From an uncultured Bacilli bacterium (GTDB lineage Bacteria; Bacillota_I; Bacilli_A; RF39; UBA660), in the NCBI GenBank assembly GCA_947630515.1, contig CANRHY010000042.1:1-7863 (forward strand): 7,863 nt of DNA, written 5' to 3'. The notes under the pieces were generated by a model. That model did not search any database. It was not told where the DNA came from and worked only from the letters and a program-made list of their open reading frames with translations. Of the stretch, positions 6,219 to 7,863 are shown piece by piece. Position 1 is the first letter of the stretch; every line of letters begins with the position of its first letter. A program made the position numbers and the translations under genes.

Positions 6219-7061
6219 ATGAAAGAAAAGATAATTTTATTTATTAAAGGTATTGTTTTAGGAGTAGCGTTTATTATTCCTGGTGTTAGTGGTGGAACAC
6301 TTGCTGTTTTAATGGGTATTTATGAGAATTTAATAGAAGCAGTTTCTAATTTTTATAAGGGATTTAAAAACTTCAAGAAATATTTCTTATATTTACTTCC
6401 TATAGCTTTAGGTATTTTGTTTTCTGTAGCTATATGCGCGAAGATTATTAGAATAGGACTTGATAAAGCACCTATTATTACTATGCTTGTATTTTTAGGA
6501 CTTATAATTGGTGGAATACCAAAATTATTTAAGGAAGTAAAGAAACCTGGGGTTAAAGAAATTGTATGTATGTTAGTTGGGCTTTTAATTGTTGTTGTTA
6601 TGACATTTGTAAATAAGAGTGCGAGTGATGCAGTTTTGACTGATATGAATATAGGTGGTTATATTGTTTTATTCTTAGTAGGGGCTTTAGCTTCAGCTAC
6701 TATGGTTGTGCCTGGTATTAGTGGGTCTTTTACTTTAATGTTAATAGGATATTATGAACCAATTTTAACTGTTATTAACAATATTACCTCTTTCACTAAT
6801 TTAAAAACTAATATTTTAATTATTATACCATTTTTAATGGGCGCAGCAGTGGGGGTTATAGTTATTGCTAAGATAATCGAATATTTACTTAATCACCATC
6901 ATGATTTAACATATTACACAATTATAGGTTTTGTTTTATCTTCTATAGTTAGTGTGTTTTATCAAGTAGCAGGTTTTCCATTTAATATGATTCATTTGAT
7001 TATAGGGTTAGTACTAATGTGTATAAATAGTTTGTTTATTTATAAAGTTTTTGAAAAATAG
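6219..7061 (+). CDS. DUF368 membrane protein, probable undecaprenyl-phosphate translocase (PopT-type)
   Basis: This 280-residue integral membrane protein has about eight hydrophobic segments. The DUF368 signature appears twice in half-repeats: PGVSGGT at 21-27 near the N terminus and PGISGSF at 165-171, consistent with an internally duplicated fold with two re-entrant loops. DUF368 proteins were recently assigned, alongside the DedA family, as translocases that return undecaprenyl phosphate from the outer to the inner leaflet of the membrane. The length is typical of the family. GGAG at 6210-6213, five bases upstream of ATG, supports the start. The gene immediately follows the PAP2 phosphatase that would make the lipid phosphate, so the two would act in sequence. 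A HHH cluster lies at 226-228. No clear terminator follows, so some read-through into 7094 is possible. Confidence 0.88.
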   Translation: MKEKIILFIKGIVLGVAFIIPGVSGGTLAVLMGIYENLIEAVSNFYKGFKNFKKYFLYLLPIALGILFSVAICAKIIRIGLDKAPIITMLVFLGLIIGGIPKLFKEVKKPGVKEIVCMLVGLLIVVVMTFVNKSASDAVLTDMNIGGYIVLFLVGALASATMVVPGISGSFTLMLIGYYEPILTVINNITSFTNLKTNILIIIPFLMGAAVGVIVIAKIIEYLLNHHHDLTYYTIIGFVLSSIVSVFYQVAGFPFNMIHLIIGLVLMCINSLFIYKVFEK

Positions 7062-7086
7062 TTGCATTTTAGGTTTATTATAAAAT
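7051..7086 (+). promoter_or_regulatory. Possible promoter of the 7094 gene
   Basis: TTGAAA at 7051-7056 (inside the end of the DUF368 gene) is followed after 19 bases by TATTAT at 7076-7081, overlapping TATAAAAT at 7079-7086. Another -35-like TTGCAT at 7062-7067 is too close to pair with these. Any start from here would leave almost no leader before ATG 7094, consistent with the absence of a Shine-Dalgarno. The assignment is weak. Confidence 0.3.
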
Positions 7087-7093
7087 ATGTGTT

Positions 7094-7666
7094 ATGACAA
7101 AAGAAAAGATGGATTTAGTAAATTTAATAAATGAGATTTGTGATAAAATGGGTAAAAAAGATGAAGAGTGGTTTTATCACGGCTTTGAATACAATAAAGA
7201 TGTGTTCATAAAATTATTAACAGAGGGTATTATGTGTAAAAAGTCTCTTATAATGCCACCTATAGGATATAATGGTAATTATTATATAAGTTTATCTAAA
7301 AATATTAATGAAATAGATGGGTATTATAATTATTCTTTAAAAAATTTACCAACACTTATAATAGATAAGCATATAATTGCATTTAAAACAAAAAAAGTAA
7401 ATTCATTTAGATATACATTTATAAATAGTATTTTGCCTATCAGATGTAGTTATGAGCCTGATGAGTGGCAAGCATTTTATAAAATAAATCCAAATAAAAT
7501 TATAGGACTACATTATGATATAAGTACATATATGTCTTTAGAAAAATTAAGAAAGTTAAAAGAAATAGTAGAAGTGTTAAAATATTTAGATAAAGATTTA
7601 CCGGTGTATGATTTAAATACTAATTCTATAATTAATAAAGATAAAGTTTTAAAGTTAATAAAATAA
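7094..7666 (+). CDS. Uncharacterised protein with ADP-ribosyltransferase-like H-Y-E pattern
   Basis: This 190-residue soluble protein belongs to no family I recognise firmly. Seen in the sequence: WFYHGF with His29; LLTEGI (41-46); GNYYISLSK with Tyr63/Tyr64; then PDEWQAFYKINPNKIIGL with Glu124. A His in a Y-H-G strand, a paired Tyr in a G-x-Y-Y strand, and a Glu opening a late strand before an I-x-P-x-x-I segment is the order seen in H-Y-E ADP-ribosyltransferase folds, so an NAD-dependent transferase is a cautious inference. The C terminus (about 150-190) is helical and Lys-rich. There is no clear Shine-Dalgarno before ATG 7094. ATG 7109 (Met6) is an alternative start with a purine-rich stretch in front, and it would still keep the whole motif region. 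It stands alone; no antitoxin-like partner is visible beside it. Confidence 0.75.
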   Translation: MTKEKMDLVNLINEICDKMGKKDEEWFYHGFEYNKDVFIKLLTEGIMCKKSLIMPPIGYNGNYYISLSKNINEIDGYYNYSLKNLPTLIIDKHIIAFKTKKVNSFRYTFINSILPIRCSYEPDEWQAFYKINPNKIIGLHYDISTYMSLEKLRKLKEIVEVLKYLDKDLPVYDLNTNSIINKDKVLKLIK

Positions 7667-7678
7667 ATAAAAAAACAA

Positions 7679-7708
7679 TTGCATATTATATATTAAATGT
7701 GTTATTAT
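7679..7708 (+). promoter_or_regulatory. Extended -10 promoter of tRNA-Gly
   Basis: TTGCAT at 7679-7684 serves as -35, then 18 bases, then TATTAT at 7703-7708 preceded by TGT (7700-7702), an extended -10 element. The predicted start is near 7715, just before the mature tRNA 5' end. TTGCATA (7679-7685) and TATGCAA (7712-7718) form an inverted pair around it. Confidence 0.6.
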
Positions 7709-7720
7709 ATTTATGCAAAC

Positions 7721-7795
7721 GCAGACATAGTACAATGGTTAGTATGTGGCCTTGCCAAGGCTAAGATGCGGGTTCGATTCCCGTTGTTTGCTCCA
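7721..7795 (+). tRNA. tRNA-Gly (anticodon GCC)
   Basis: This is a 75-base cloverleaf with encoded CCA. The acceptor stem is GCAGACA paired with TGTTTGC (one G-U), then TA at positions 8-9. The D stem is GTAC/GTAT around AATGGTTA. The anticodon stem is TGGCC/GGCTA around TTGCCAA, with GCC at 7754-7756. A four-base variable loop follows, then the T stem GCGGG/CCCGT around TTCGATT, discriminator T, and CCA at 7793-7795. T73 and GCC fit glycine (codons GGC/GGT). The upstream GCAAACG (7715-7721) could also pair with the 3' acceptor strand, but that register would lose the T8-A9 bases and the D stem. Confidence 0.95.
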
Positions 7796-7806
7796 ATGAC
7801 GTTTCT

Positions 7807-7829
7807 GTTCGAACTTTTATAGTTTGAAC
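7807..7829 (+). other. Hairpin downstream of tRNA-Gly
   Basis: GTTCGAAC (7807-7814) pairs with GTTTGAAC (7822-7829) with one G-U pair and a 7-base loop. It has no T-run after it, so it is not a terminator by itself; it may help 3' end processing or be incidental. Confidence 0.4.
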
Positions 7830-7840
7830 TTAACATATAT

Positions 7841-7863
7841 AATCAATCCGTTCGGGTTGATTT
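7841..7863 (+). terminator. Probable Rho-independent terminator of tRNA-Gly (cut by window edge)
   Basis: AATCAATCC (7841-7849) pairs with GGGTTGATT (7854-7862) across a GTTC loop: nine pairs including one G-U. The 3' arm ends in Ts running to the window edge, so the T tract cannot be seen in full. Confidence 0.65.

Noticed and set aside
7715..7721. Alternative tRNA 5' end using GCAAACG
   Set aside because: It can pair with the 3' acceptor strand but displaces T8-A9 and breaks the D stem, giving an abnormal cloverleaf.
7800..7863. Second tRNA after tRNA-Gly
   Set aside because: GTTCGAAC looks like a T-arm fragment but no acceptor, anticodon or CCA context is present; the stretch folds as two simple hairpins.

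Overview
The window is very AT-rich, densely packed, and has every gene on the + strand. The tRNA, Shine-Dalgarno sites and Rho-independent terminators are of the Gram-positive type. TGG encodes Trp and TGA is used as a stop (1753-1755, 3730-3732), so the standard bacterial code fits. This points to a low-GC Bacillota genome, possibly one of the small-genome gut Bacilli or Clostridia. I cannot name a genus from sequence alone.

Region 1 (1-3732) is a tandem family of four paralogous repeat proteins; the first is cut by the left edge. Each has a conserved N-terminal cap (where visible), a run of exact 30-residue (90-bp) units and a conserved C-terminal cap of about 80 residues. Visible unit counts are at least 6, then 7, 3 and 8. 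The units look like an all-helical solenoid with a fixed frame (LLTxxIW ... I..IL.LPYW ... K[FY]) and two short variable windows. A 99-residue acidic protein of a different kind sits between paralogs 2 and 3 and overlaps both, so the genes are translationally coupled. No function is recognisable. There are no signal peptides or membrane segments, so cytoplasmic action is likely. The run ends in a strong terminator at 3725-3770.

Region 2 (3752-7061) has its own promoter and four genes, each separated by exactly 9 bases: an ATP-grasp enzyme of the sugar-transfer-associated type, a ZIP-family metal transporter, a PAP2 phosphatase and a DUF368 membrane protein. The last two fit undecaprenyl-phosphate recycling (dephosphorylation of undecaprenyl pyrophosphate, then return of the lipid to the inner leaflet). 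Together with the ATP-grasp enzyme they suggest a cell-envelope operon.

Region 3 (7062-7863) holds a single 190-residue protein of unknown function with a spaced H-Y-E pattern reminiscent of ADP-ribosyltransferase folds. It is followed by a tRNA-Gly(GCC) with its own extended -10 promoter and a terminator cut by the right edge. No stretch longer than 300 bases lacks a gene.

The most unusual element is the solenoid-repeat family: exact unit phase, variable residue pairs at a fixed place, recent internal duplications and mosaic relationships between paralogs.
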